Assembly: GCA_021846275.1 (NCBI GenBank)
Contig: JAJZBZ010000001.1
Coordinates: 806,001 to 870,000, forward strand
From: Acidobacteriota bacterium
GTDB lineage: Bacteria > Acidobacteriota > Terriglobia > Terriglobales > Acidobacteriaceae
Direction of reading: 5' to 3'
DNA length: 64,000 bases
A program made the position numbers and the translations under genes. Below are positions 1 through 7,496 of this stretch, piece after piece. Position 1 is the stretch's first letter, and every line of letters begins with the position of its first letter. Below the pieces are notes generated by a model. That model was not told where the DNA came from and did no database searches. It was given only the letters and a program-made list of their open reading frames with translations.

Positions 1-1
1 G

Positions 2-325
2 GGGCGCGGCGCGGCGATGAAGATGCTGCTGACGGGCGCGATCATCGGTGCGCAGGAGGCGCTGCGCATCGGGCTGGTGGATGAGGTGGTGGCTGCCGAG
101 GCGCTGACGGAGCGGGCACACACGCTGGCGATGGAGATTGCGGCGAATGCGCCGGTGGCCGTGAGGCAGACGATGCTGGCCGTGGACGGCGGGCTGGATG
201 GAACGCTGGACGCCGGGCTGGCGGTGGAAGCGGAGGCGTTTGGCGCGTGCTGCGCGACGGCGGACATGCACGAGGGCACGCGCGCGTTTGTGGAGAAGCG
301 CGCGGCGCGGTGGAGCGGTCGGTAG
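2..325 (+). CDS. enoyl-CoA hydratase/isomerase family protein, C-terminal part (cut by window edge)
   Basis: The frame is open to the left edge, so only about 107 C-terminal residues are visible. They carry the crotonase signature downstream of the active site, A-x-E-A-x-x-I-G-L-V-D-E-V-V, then the helical trimerisation tail (A-P-V-A-V-R-Q-T, and an E-A-F-G-A-C-C-A-T-A-D-M-H-E-G-T-R-A-F segment ending in F-V-E-K-R). Members hydrate or isomerise acyl-CoA thioesters in fatty-acid or amino-acid catabolism in the cytoplasm. The catalytic glutamates and oxyanion-hole residues lie outside the window, so the precise reaction cannot be assigned. It converges with the receptor gene on the other strand, with only 26 bases between them. 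Confidence 0.85.
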   Translation, partial: GRGAAMKMLLTGAIIGAQEALRIGLVDEVVAAEALTERAHTLAMEIAANAPVAVRQTMLAVDGGLDGTLDAGLAVEAEAFGACCATADMHEGTRAFVEKRAARWSGR

Positions 326-351
326 CGCTCGCGGAGAAGCCGGAGCGTGGA

Positions 352-3201
352 TCAGAATTCGTAGTCAAGCGAAAACTGAAGTCGGCGCGCGGTGAAGGTG
401 TCGATGGGCGCGGAGAAATTTTGCATGGGCGCGGTGGCAGTTCCGTAGGCATCCTGAAGAAGCGAAAAGTTAGGATGGTTGAGAAGGTTGAAGCTCTCGG
501 CGACGACATCGAGGTGGCCGCGCGCGATGGGAATCATGCGCAGGACGCGAAGATCGAAGTCAAGCTGAGCGGGCGTGGCGAGGCTGTTGCGCGCAAATCC
601 GACGGGACGCGCGGCGAAGGGAAAGATGTGCTCCTGCGTGGTGTCCTCGCCGGTGAGCGGATTGGAGCGGAAGCCGCTGGAGACGAGGAGAATGGGAGTG
701 AACTCAAAGCCGGTGGCGAAGCGCATGAGCAGGCCCGGGTGCGCGGCGGCGGCGGCATCGGCGGGATCGTCGAGGTCGGGACCGATGAGCCAGAGGCCGC
801 TGAGCGTGAGGCGGTTGCGCTGGTCCTGAAGCGAGAGAGCGCGTTCGGCGGCGAGGTTGTACGGGTTCATCGGCTGCTCGGCGTCGTAAGAGGCGTCGTC
901 GATGGTTTTCGACCAGGTGTAACCGGCGAGGATTTCGAGATTGTCCTGAAACTGGCGGTTGAGGGAGACGGTGGCGCCGTTGAAGTTGGAGTTGGCCTCG
1001 GTGGAGAACTGGTTGATGGCGTCGTAAGCGGGATTGAGGCGTGCGGAGCCGAAGACGGGCGCGACGGGTGACTGTGCGACGGGCGGCGGGAGGTTGACGT
1101 TGACGGTGCGGCCGAGGCGCACGCCGTGTACGAACTGATAGGTGGCGGTGAGGGTGGTCTGGAGCGGGAGTTCGTGCTCGATTTCGAGTGAGGCGACTTC
1201 GCTGTAGGGGTTGCGCAGAGTGGGCTGCGCGGTGAAGATGGAGGGCGCGAGCTGAGGGAGTGGTCGCGTGGCGACGGTGCTCTGCCGAAAGATGGCGGCG
1301 GCCTGCGCACCCTCGGCGATCTGGGTGAAGCCGTTGGTGCCATTCCACTCCAGAGCGCGATTGAGCGTGGAGAGCAGGAAACGGTCGTAGAAGAGGCCGA
1401 AGCCGGAACGGAGAACGGTATGCTTCCAGAAGGCTGAATGCGTTGCGGGATTCCAGGCCAGTCCGAGACGCGGGCTGAAGTTCCACGGGGACTGCGGCAG
1501 CGGCTGCGGCAGGTGGTTATCGTCCCAGCGCAGGCCGTAGTCGAGGGTGAGCGAGTGGGTGGCGGTCCAGTGATCCTGCGCCCATGCGGCGGAGCGGATT
1601 TCGGCGAAGTTGGTGTCGGGCTGGCCGAAGCTCTGGACGAAGAAATCAGGATTTGCGGCGGCGAAGGACGCCAGAGACGGGAAGACAAAGAAGCTCTCTG
1701 CGGCGTCAGGCGTGAAGGCTCGAAGCGCGACGTGGTCAGCGCGCGCGCCCAACTGAAAGAGATGGGCGCGATGCTGGAGCGAAAAGCTGTCGGAGAATTC
1801 GGTGTGGGTTTCGACGTGGCGGTCGTTGCCGACGTACGGAGTGCCGAAAAGGGCCACGCCGGGTATGAGCACACCGGGGGTGAGATTGTCCGGGGTGGTT
1901 GCGTCGGCGGTGCGGGCGGTGAAGCGGCGCTGGGCGAGTTCAAAGTTGAGCTGGTTGAGGCGCGTGGGGCTGAGCGCGGAGGTGAGCGTCGCGTTGAGAC
2001 TGTTGTCGGCGACGAAGGTGGAACCGCGCGCGGAGAGATCGGAGAGATCATCGGTGTTGAAGGCGTCGGCGACGTTGCGCGTGTTGGTGAAGGCGTAGCG
2101 CAGCGTGAGGGATTGGCGCGATGAGAGGCTGTTGTCGAGGCGCGCGGAAAACTCGGTCTGCTGATCGTTGGTGGGGAAAAATCCGGAGTGAAGCTGGAGC
2201 GGTCCGAAGATGGATGCGCGCGCGATGGCGGGGTTGAGCGCGGCGAGCGTGGATGGGCTGAGGTCGTTGACATCCTCGCCCTGTGCGATCTCCTGCTCGG
2301 CGGCGAGATAGTAAAAGGTGCGGTCGCGATGGATGGGTCCGCCGAGCGAGAGGCCGATGCGCTCGCGATTTTCATCGGGCTTGCGCGGATAGAGGCCGAG
2401 CGTGGGGGTTCCGTTGAGCGCGCCGTTCTGGACGAAGGTGAAGGCGTCGCCGTGGAGGAGATTGACACCGGAGCGCGTGGCGACATCGACGGAGCCGCCG
2501 GCGGCTCCGCCGGACTGGGCCTGGAAGCCGTGGTTGATGATCTGGAAGTCGCTGATGGCTTCCGGCGAAAGTTCGGTGCGGCTGCCGCCGGAGAATTCAT
2601 CGTCGTCGTTGACGCCGTCAAGCAGGATGGCGTTGCTGCCGGGGCGCAGGCCGCCAAAGCTGAAGCCGCCGGTGCTGGAGCCGGGTGATGACGCGGACTG
2701 TGCGGGATTGGAGGCGGCGACCTGCGGCGAGAGCAGGGTGAAGGTGAGATAGTCGCGGCTGGGGATGGGCAACTCTTCGACGCGGTCGCGATCGATGTTG
2801 ATGACGGGCGAGGTTTGCGTGGGATCGAGCGCGGCGGTGACGGCGTTGACCTGGACGCGCGCGGTGGACGAGGCGAGTGAGAGCGGGAGGGTGAGCGTGG
2901 TGGCGCGACCGACGGAGACTTCGATGCCGTTTGTCGTGGAGGCGCGGAAGGATGGCGCTGCGATCTGGAGGGTATAGGCTCCGCTGGGCAGGTGAAGGAA
3001 CGCGAGGCCGCCGTCGGCGTCAGAGACGGCGCGCAGGGTGCGGCTGTCCGGCGTGGTGAGCGTGGCTGCTGCGGAAGCAACGGGAGAGCCATCGGGCGCG
3101 AGCAGGCGGACGAGGATGGAGCCGGTGGTCTGGGCCTGGGATGAAAGCGCGGAAATGCAGGCGAAGACAGCCGCGAAGAGCAGTCGCAGAAAGCGAGACA
3201 T
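352..3201 (-). CDS. Oar-like TonB-dependent receptor with carboxypeptidase-regulatory domain
   Basis: A protein of 949 residues. The chosen ATG at 3201 has a GGGAG box just upstream and begins directly with a signal peptide (MSRFLRLLFAAVFACISALS, then SQAQ); the frame stays open 16 codons further upstream, but that stretch does not look like an N-terminus. Residues about 25-110 form a carboxypeptidase-regulatory-like beta-sandwich (GSILVRLLAPDGSPVASA, then L-P-S-G-A-Y-T-L). A plug-like region follows (P-I-P-S-R-D-Y, L-D-G-V-N-D-D-D) and then an aromatic-rich beta-barrel ending in an aromatic C-terminus (S-L-D-Y-E-F). Such outer-membrane receptors import large substrates, often oligosaccharides, using TonB energy. 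Nothing nearby names the ligand. It resembles the receptors at 12.3-16.1 and 55.9-58.8 kb in architecture only. Confidence 0.88.
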   Translation of the reverse strand: MSRFLRLLFAAVFACISALSSQAQTTGSILVRLLAPDGSPVASAAATLTTPDSRTLRAVSDADGGLAFLHLPSGAYTLQIAAPSFRASTTNGIEVSVGRATTLTLPLSLASSTARVQVNAVTAALDPTQTSPVINIDRDRVEELPIPSRDYLTFTLLSPQVAASNPAQSASSPGSSTGGFSFGGLRPGSNAILLDGVNDDDEFSGGSRTELSPEAISDFQIINHGFQAQSGGAAGGSVDVATRSGVNLLHGDAFTFVQNGALNGTPTLGLYPRKPDENRERIGLSLGGPIHRDRTFYYLAAEQEIAQGEDVNDLSPSTLAALNPAIARASIFGPLQLHSGFFPTNDQQTEFSARLDNSLSSRQSLTLRYAFTNTRNVADAFNTDDLSDLSARGSTFVADNSLNATLTSALSPTRLNQLNFELAQRRFTARTADATTPDNLTPGVLIPGVALFGTPYVGNDRHVETHTEFSDSFSLQHRAHLFQLGARADHVALRAFTPDAAESFFVFPSLASFAAANPDFFVQSFGQPDTNFAEIRSAAWAQDHWTATHSLTLDYGLRWDDNHLPQPLPQSPWNFSPRLGLAWNPATHSAFWKHTVLRSGFGLFYDRFLLSTLNRALEWNGTNGFTQIAEGAQAAAIFRQSTVATRPLPQLAPSIFTAQPTLRNPYSEVASLEIEHELPLQTTLTATYQFVHGVRLGRTVNVNLPPPVAQSPVAPVFGSARLNPAYDAINQFSTEANSNFNGATVSLNRQFQDNLEILAGYTWSKTIDDASYDAEQPMNPYNLAAERALSLQDQRNRLTLSGLWLIGPDLDDPADAAAAAHPGLLMRFATGFEFTPILLVSSGFRSNPLTGEDTTQEHIFPFAARPVGFARNSLATPAQLDFDLRVLRMIPIARGHLDVVAESFNLLNHPNFSLLQDAYGTATAPMQNFSAPIDTFTARRLQFSLDYEF

Positions 3202-3345
3202 GGAGAACTCCCATGAAGCGTGAAAGACAGAACAGGAAGTCGGCTGCACGGGGCAGCCAGACAGCGGAGGAGTGCGTCGCGTGGGGCGTGTGATGAAGAC
3301 ACGCAGCGGCGACGCGCTCAGCTTTCAGCGCGTGGAGGGAGAAAA

Positions 3346-3675
3346 TCAGATGCGCAGTGGCGCGATGGGTGGGGAGGATTGCGGCGGGATGAAGCCGGGA
3401 TCAGCGTGGAGATGACTGGCCGATTCGAGGGCTGCGATGAGAGCGGCGGCAACGCGCGCGAGGCGGAATACGAGAGCGGAGCGCACGATCAGGCGGCAGA
3501 GCAGGAGGACGAGCGCGAGAAAGAGAACGATGGCGAAGAGATGGAACTCGGTGTCGTTGCCGAGGCCGGGGGAGTCCCAGCGGTCAAAGGATTCAAAGAG
3601 TGGCACGAGGAGCGTGGCGGCGAGCAGGAGGAATGTTCCGAGCTGAAGAAGTCGAAACTGGAGCAGACGCCGCAT
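3346..3675 (-). CDS. small membrane protein of unknown function
   Basis: A 109-residue protein with two hydrophobic segments (residues about 10-28, L-G-T-F-L-L-L-A-A-T-L-L-V-P-L-F, and about 45-66, F-A-I-V-L-F-L-A-L-V-L-L-L-C-R-L), a short polar loop between them and a proline-rich tail. I do not recognise the family. It starts divergently from holB; 66 bases separate the two start codons. There is no clear Shine-Dalgarno sequence, but a weak TAGCAT box sits 6 nt before the ATG, a spacing seen at other possible leaderless genes in this window. It lies upstream of, and on the same strand as, the receptor gene, 144 bases away. Confidence 0.6.
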   Translation of the reverse strand: MRRLLQFRLLQLGTFLLLAATLLVPLFESFDRWDSPGLGNDTEFHLFAIVLFLALVLLLCRLIVRSALVFRLARVAAALIAALESASHLHADPGFIPPQSSPPIAPLRI

Positions 3676-3741
3676 GAGGCGATGCTAGCACAGGAACACG
3701 AGAGGCGCAGAGTTTGTGCGGGATTCTGATAGCCTCGGATT

Positions 3742-4842
3742 GTGGGATTCGCGGATTTTATTGGGAATGAAATAGTGGCGCGGCGGCTGCGGGAGACGGT
3801 GGCGGCCGGTCGCGTGCCGCAGGCTGTGATTCTGGCCGGTGCGCGGGGCGCGGGCAAGTATACGCTGGCGCTGATGTTTGCGCGGCTGGTGAATTGTCTG
3901 GAACCGGTGGAGCGCGATGGGCTGCCGGATTTTTGCGGTGCGTGCCGGAACTGCGTGAGGATTGGCGAGGCGGAGAATCTGGACGCGCGCGTGGCCGAGG
4001 CGGTGGAAGCGCGGGAGGATTTGCGCGAGACGGACAAGCGGGAGACGCGGATTCTGGTGCAGACGCATCCGGATGTGATGGTGATTCCGCCGGACCCGCC
4101 GCAGATGCTGATCAAGGTGGGACAGGTGAGGCAGGTGATTCACAATGCTTATTTTCGACCGCCGAGCGAGGGACGGCGATCGGTGTTTCTGTTCACGACT
4201 TCGGCGCTGATGAAGGAGGCGGCGAACAGCTTGCTGAAGGTGATGGAAGAGCCGCCGGCGAATTGCACGCTGATGCTGCTGAGCGAGAATCCGGCGGAGC
4301 TGCTGCCGACGATTCGCTCGCGCGCGGTGTTGCATCGGCTGCATGCGGTGCCGACGGAGGCGCTGGAGCGGCTGCTGGCGGAGCGCAGGCCGGAGCTGCG
4401 CGGGACGCAGCGGGCGCTGGTGGCGCGGCTGGCCGAGGGCGCGGTGGGTCGAGCGCTGGGGCTGGACGTGGCGGCGTGGATGAGCGGCAGGAACGATGCG
4501 CTGGTGGTGCTGCGGACGGCGCTGCGCGGGCAGGATGATTCGGCGCTGTTTCGGATGACGGAGAGCTATCGTGCGGGCGCGGATGGGCAGGCGAAGACGC
4601 AGGGGCTGATGCGCGCGCTGCACGGGCTGGTGGAGGATTTGCTGCTGGTGCATGCGGGCGCGGCAGAGCTGGTGAGGAATCTGGACCTGGCGGCGGAGTT
4701 GAAGACGATGGCGGCGGGAGTGGATGTGGATTGGCTGGAGCGCGCGGCGCGGGAGATGCATGCGGTGGACGCGGGGATGCGCAGGAATCTGCTGCGGTCG
4801 CTGTCATTGGATGCGATGGCGGCGGGACTGGCGCGGGACTGA
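3742..4842 (+). CDS. holB: DNA polymerase III delta-prime subunit
   Basis: A 366-residue clamp-loader AAA+ subunit starting at GTG. Visible features: N-terminal F-I-G-N-E and a Walker-A-like GARGAGKY at residues 33-40 in which the usual Thr/Ser is Tyr, as expected for a clamp-loader stator that does not hydrolyse ATP; a zinc module of four cysteines (C52, C65, C68, C71); and a conserved S-L-L-K-V-M-E-E-P-P stretch with T-I-R-S-R-A, typical of delta-prime/DnaX. With tau/gamma and delta it loads the beta sliding clamp at replication forks. No Shine-Dalgarno sequence precedes the GTG. The Hfq-like gene follows 118 bases downstream in the same direction. Confidence 0.88.
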   Translation: MGFADFIGNEIVARRLRETVAAGRVPQAVILAGARGAGKYTLALMFARLVNCLEPVERDGLPDFCGACRNCVRIGEAENLDARVAEAVEAREDLRETDKRETRILVQTHPDVMVIPPDPPQMLIKVGQVRQVIHNAYFRPPSEGRRSVFLFTTSALMKEAANSLLKVMEEPPANCTLMLLSENPAELLPTIRSRAVLHRLHAVPTEALERLLAERRPELRGTQRALVARLAEGAVGRALGLDVAAWMSGRNDALVVLRTALRGQDDSALFRMTESYRAGADGQAKTQGLMRALHGLVEDLLLVHAGAAELVRNLDLAAELKTMAAGVDVDWLERAAREMHAVDAGMRRNLLRSLSLDAMAAGLARD

Positions 4843-4960
4843 AACAGGCGACAACCCGGCGAGCATTGCAGGCATCGGAGAAGACAGGGCCACGAGCAGA
4901 AGATCTGCGGGAGCGACTGCAAGGGCGCACGGTGGCGCACTGCCAGACAAGGAAACCGCG

Positions 4961-5377
4961 ATGGACAGAAAAAAAGAGATAAAGGCATCAATGCCGGAGA
5001 AGGCTGAGCAGTCGGAGCGGGCATACGCACCGGACGACGAATCTTCGGTTCACGGTGACGAAACGAGTGTAAGCGGTTCCCGAAAGCGCGGCGGGCTGAG
5101 GGCGCAGATTCGCGCGGCGCTTCCCTTCTCTTCGTCGGGCGGGCACAAGGAAAATTATGGACAGCATGATGCGGAGCTGTTCTATCTGCAGAAGCAGATT
5201 CAGCAGCAGACGCAGATGGTGGTGGTGCTGGAGGATGGCCGACAGGTGCAGGGCGTGATTGAGTGGTATGACAGGAACGCGATGAAGATTCGCGGACGGC
5301 AGCGCGTGCTGGTGTATAAATCGGCGATCAAATATCTTTACAAACAGGGTGAAAACGGCGCGACGACGATGCAGTGA
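4961..5377 (+). CDS. hfq: Hfq-like (Sm-fold) RNA chaperone with N-terminal extension
   Basis: A protein of 138 residues from the ATG at 4961, which is preceded by AAGGA at good spacing; a second in-frame ATG lies at 4991. The C-terminal 65 residues are an Sm/Hfq fold: an alpha-1 helix (L-Q-K-Q-I-Q-Q-Q-T-Q-M), the Sm1 strand pattern (V-V-L-E-D-G-R-Q-V-Q-G-V-I-E-W-Y-D) and an Sm2-like V-Y-K-S-A-I-K-Y-L. Proteobacterial Hfq has YKHA at this last site; here His is replaced by Ser. The first 70 or so residues are charged and probably disordered, unlike E. coli Hfq, whose extra sequence is at the C-terminus. Likely role: hexameric RNA chaperone for small-RNA regulation. It is convergent with tsaC. 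Confidence 0.75.
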   Translation: MDRKKEIKASMPEKAEQSERAYAPDDESSVHGDETSVSGSRKRGGLRAQIRAALPFSSSGGHKENYGQHDAELFYLQKQIQQQTQMVVVLEDGRQVQGVIEWYDRNAMKIRGRQRVLVYKSAIKYLYKQGENGATTMQ

Positions 5378-5465
5378 GCGGAGTTGCATCGAGCCGAGGC
5401 GCGGCTATGTTTCGCGGGCATGCGGGACGAAGGCGCGGCTTCTTCGGATGGGTTTGCGCGCGGTC

Positions 5466-6605
5466 CTAAATGGGTTTGTGCGCGGCGTCTTCGGCTGGCA
5501 CGGCGGCTTTGCGCAGGCGGTCGAGGATGGCCGCACCGATGCCGTCTGGCGCGGGCGCGGGCGCGAGGATGGTGGCGCAGCCGGAAGCGTCGAGATGGCG
5601 CAGGCCGGCGTAAAGCGAGGATGCAAGCGAGTCGGGATCGAGCCAGTTGCCCCAGGGGAAGATGTGGACTCTTTGCTCGCTCCATGGCTGCGAATCGCGC
5701 GGCGCGAGGCCGGGGAGATTTTGCGGCAGCAGCACTCCAACGGGGAATGAATCGGCGGGGAGACCGCGCAGTGCTTGCTGGATTTCTTCGACGCTTGCAA
5801 GCACGAGGATGAGGCGTGCGCGCGGCGCGTAGTGGCGCAGGCCGACGCCGGGCGATGGCAGGGATTCGTGCGGTGTTTCGGCGGACGCGGCGACGAGCGT
5901 GGCGGGATTCCACTCGCGCACGGCGATGCCGAGCGGGGTGAGCGTGGCGGCGAGTTGAGCGGCGGAGATGGCACCGGGGCGATAGATGACGAGCGGATGC
6001 TGAGTGGGATCGGCGACGGTGGATTCGACGCCGCAGGCGGTGGGGCCAGAGTCGAGGACGGCATCGATGCGGCCGTCGAGGTCAGCGAGGACGTGAGCGG
6101 CGGTGGTGGGGCTGATGTGGCCGAAGAGATTGGCGCTGGGCGCGGCGAGCGGCAGGGCGGCGCGGCGGATGAGTTCGAGCGCGACGGGATGGCGCGGCAT
6201 GCGCACACCAACCAGCGGGCGCGATGCGGTGACCGCATCGGGGACGAGCGGCGAGCGCGGCAACAGCAGTGTGAGCGGGCCGGGCCAGAAGGTTTCGATG
6301 AGCTTCGCGGCGGCTGGAGGGATCTCCGCAGTGATGCGGGCGAGCATCGATGCGTCGGCGATGTGGACGATGAGCGGATCCCAGTGAGGGCGCTGCTTGG
6401 CGAGGAAGATTTTTTCGATGGCGGCGGGGTCGAGCGCGTTTGCGGCGAGGCCGTAGACGGTCTCGGTGGGCATGGCGACGGTGCCGCCGGAGCGCAGGAT
6501 TGCGGTGGCATGATCGAGCGCGGCGGCATCGGCGGGGGATGGCTTCCACGAGGAAAAATCGTCGAAGGAAACGGGCGATGCGATGCGGAGGTGCAGCGTG
6601 CGCAT
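5466..6605 (-). CDS. tsaC: threonylcarbamoyl-AMP synthase, long Sua5 type
   Basis: A 379-residue protein from ATG 6605. The N-terminal YrdC/Sua5 domain (about 20-210) shows G-G-T-V-A-M-P-T-E-T-V-Y-G-L, the nucleotide/threonine site motif, and K-Q-R-P-H-W-D-P-L, then P-S-A-N. A C-terminal Sua5 domain (about 250-379) follows S-P-G-V-G-L-R-H-Y-A-P. The enzyme makes threonylcarbamoyl-AMP from Thr, bicarbonate and ATP for t6A37 modification of ANN-decoding tRNAs. The start has no Shine-Dalgarno sequence, but GATAAT lies exactly 6 nt upstream, so the mRNA may be leaderless. An upstream extension of the open frame overlaps the divergent CYTH gene and is rejected. Confidence 0.9.
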   Translation of the reverse strand: MRTLHLRIASPVSFDDFSSWKPSPADAAALDHATAILRSGGTVAMPTETVYGLAANALDPAAIEKIFLAKQRPHWDPLIVHIADASMLARITAEIPPAAAKLIETFWPGPLTLLLPRSPLVPDAVTASRPLVGVRMPRHPVALELIRRAALPLAAPSANLFGHISPTTAAHVLADLDGRIDAVLDSGPTACGVESTVADPTQHPLVIYRPGAISAAQLAATLTPLGIAVREWNPATLVAASAETPHESLPSPGVGLRHYAPRARLILVLASVEEIQQALRGLPADSFPVGVLLPQNLPGLAPRDSQPWSEQRVHIFPWGNWLDPDSLASSLYAGLRHLDASGCATILAPAPAPDGIGAAILDRLRKAAVPAEDAAHKPI

Positions 6606-6611
6606 GAAAGT

Positions 6612-6617
6612 ATTATC
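6612..6617 (-). promoter_or_regulatory. candidate -10 box giving a leaderless tsaC transcript
   Basis: Reading the minus strand, GATAAT is followed by 6 nt and then the tsaC ATG. A -10 box at that distance would place the transcription start at or next to the A of the ATG. No convincing -35 hexamer is visible. Confidence 0.35.
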
Positions 6618-6714
6618 TACGCAGCATCTGGCCGACGTCTGAGCGGGGTTTGCGCGAGAGCCGGCGGAATTTCGTATACTCGGCTGCAATGGCGGGGCGA
6701 AATGGCAGGGCCGA

Positions 6715-7296
6715 ATGGTAGGGATTGAGACGGAGATCAAGTTTGCCGTGGACGAGCAGGCGCGTCTGGAGGCGCGGCTGCTGGAGCTGGGGTTTCGCCT
6801 GGAGACGCGGCGCAGCTTCGAGAGCAATGTGCTGTATGACACGGCGGATCGGAGCCTGCGCGCGCGACGCGAACTGGTGAGGATTCGCGAGTATGCGGGG
6901 CGGACGATTGTGACGCACAAGCGAGTGCCGCCTGGCGGGGTGGGCGAGGACAGGCACAAGCATCGCGTGGAGACGGAGACGGAGGTTGCCGACGGCGCGG
7001 CGATTGAGGGGATTCTGCGCGCGGCGGGTCTGGAGGCGGTGTTTCGGTATGAGAAGTGGCGCACGGAGTATGGGGACGGGCGCGGGCACTGCGTGGTGGA
7101 TGAGACGCCGATCGGGGTGTATGCCGAGCTGGAGGGTGAGCCGGAGTGGATCGACAGCGTGGCGGCGGCGCTGGGCGTGGCGCAGGAGGCGCGGACGACA
7201 CAGAGCTATGGGAGATTGTTTGAGGCGTGGCGCGAGCGGGTGGGCGCGGCGGCGACGGACCTGACGTTTGCGGCGGTGGCGGCGGCGGTGGAGTAG
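6715..7296 (+). CDS. CYTH-domain protein (class IV adenylate cyclase / thiamine-triphosphatase type)
   Basis: A 193-residue protein carrying the diagnostic E-x-E-x-K signature at residues 5-9 (E-T-E-I-K), followed by the alternating charged strands of a triphosphate tunnel (R-S-L-R-A-R-R-E-L-V-R-I-R-E, T-H-K, E-T-E-T-E-V, Y-E-K-W-R-T-E-Y, D-E-T-P-I-G-V-Y-A-E-L-E-G). Tunnel metalloenzymes bind inorganic or nucleoside triphosphates. CyaB-type cyclase, thiamine triphosphatase and tripolyphosphatase share this fold, and the sequence does not decide among them. There is no CHAD domain. It starts divergently from tsaC; a TATACT box lies about 40 nt upstream of its start. Confidence 0.82.
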   Translation: MVGIETEIKFAVDEQARLEARLLELGFRLETRRSFESNVLYDTADRSLRARRELVRIREYAGRTIVTHKRVPPGGVGEDRHKHRVETETEVADGAAIEGILRAAGLEAVFRYEKWRTEYGDGRGHCVVDETPIGVYAELEGEPEWIDSVAAALGVAQEARTTQSYGRLFEAWRERVGAAATDLTFAAVAAAVE

Positions 7297-7359
7297 CGGA
7301 GCGAAAAGCTGGCTGCGCCGCAAGCGCGTGGATTGAGCACAGTGATAAGGTTTTCTAGT

Positions 7360-7465
7360 GCGTGTTTCCTCTACGCCTTTGCGCCTTTGGCAGAGTTCGT
7401 CAGCCCCGCTTTGGTGCGGGACTGATCCGTGCCTCTTCCGGCGTACGGTTATGGAGGAAACACGC
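7360..7465. repeat. 106-bp palindromic element with 12-bp terminal inverted repeats (type A)
   Basis: Perfect 12-bp terminal inverted repeats (GCGTGTTTCCTC at 7360-7371 and its reverse complement at 7454-7465) enclose a central hairpin (7401-7409 with 7416-7424, one mismatch). Both pairs share the same centre, 7412.5, while the arms between them no longer pair well. It occupies most of the gap between the CYTH gene and the GH31 gene. A related element with the same GCGTGTTTC end lies at 50117-50227. Confidence 0.75.
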
Positions 7466-7496
7466 TCGACTGTAGTGAAAATCTACGGAGGTAGCT

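Noticed and set aside
867-3302. 811-residue open frame on the minus strand in another phase across the first receptor gene
   Set aside because: Composition is Ser/Pro/Arg-rich, as expected for an off-frame reading of GC-rich code, with no domain; the receptor frame has a signal peptide and full domain order.
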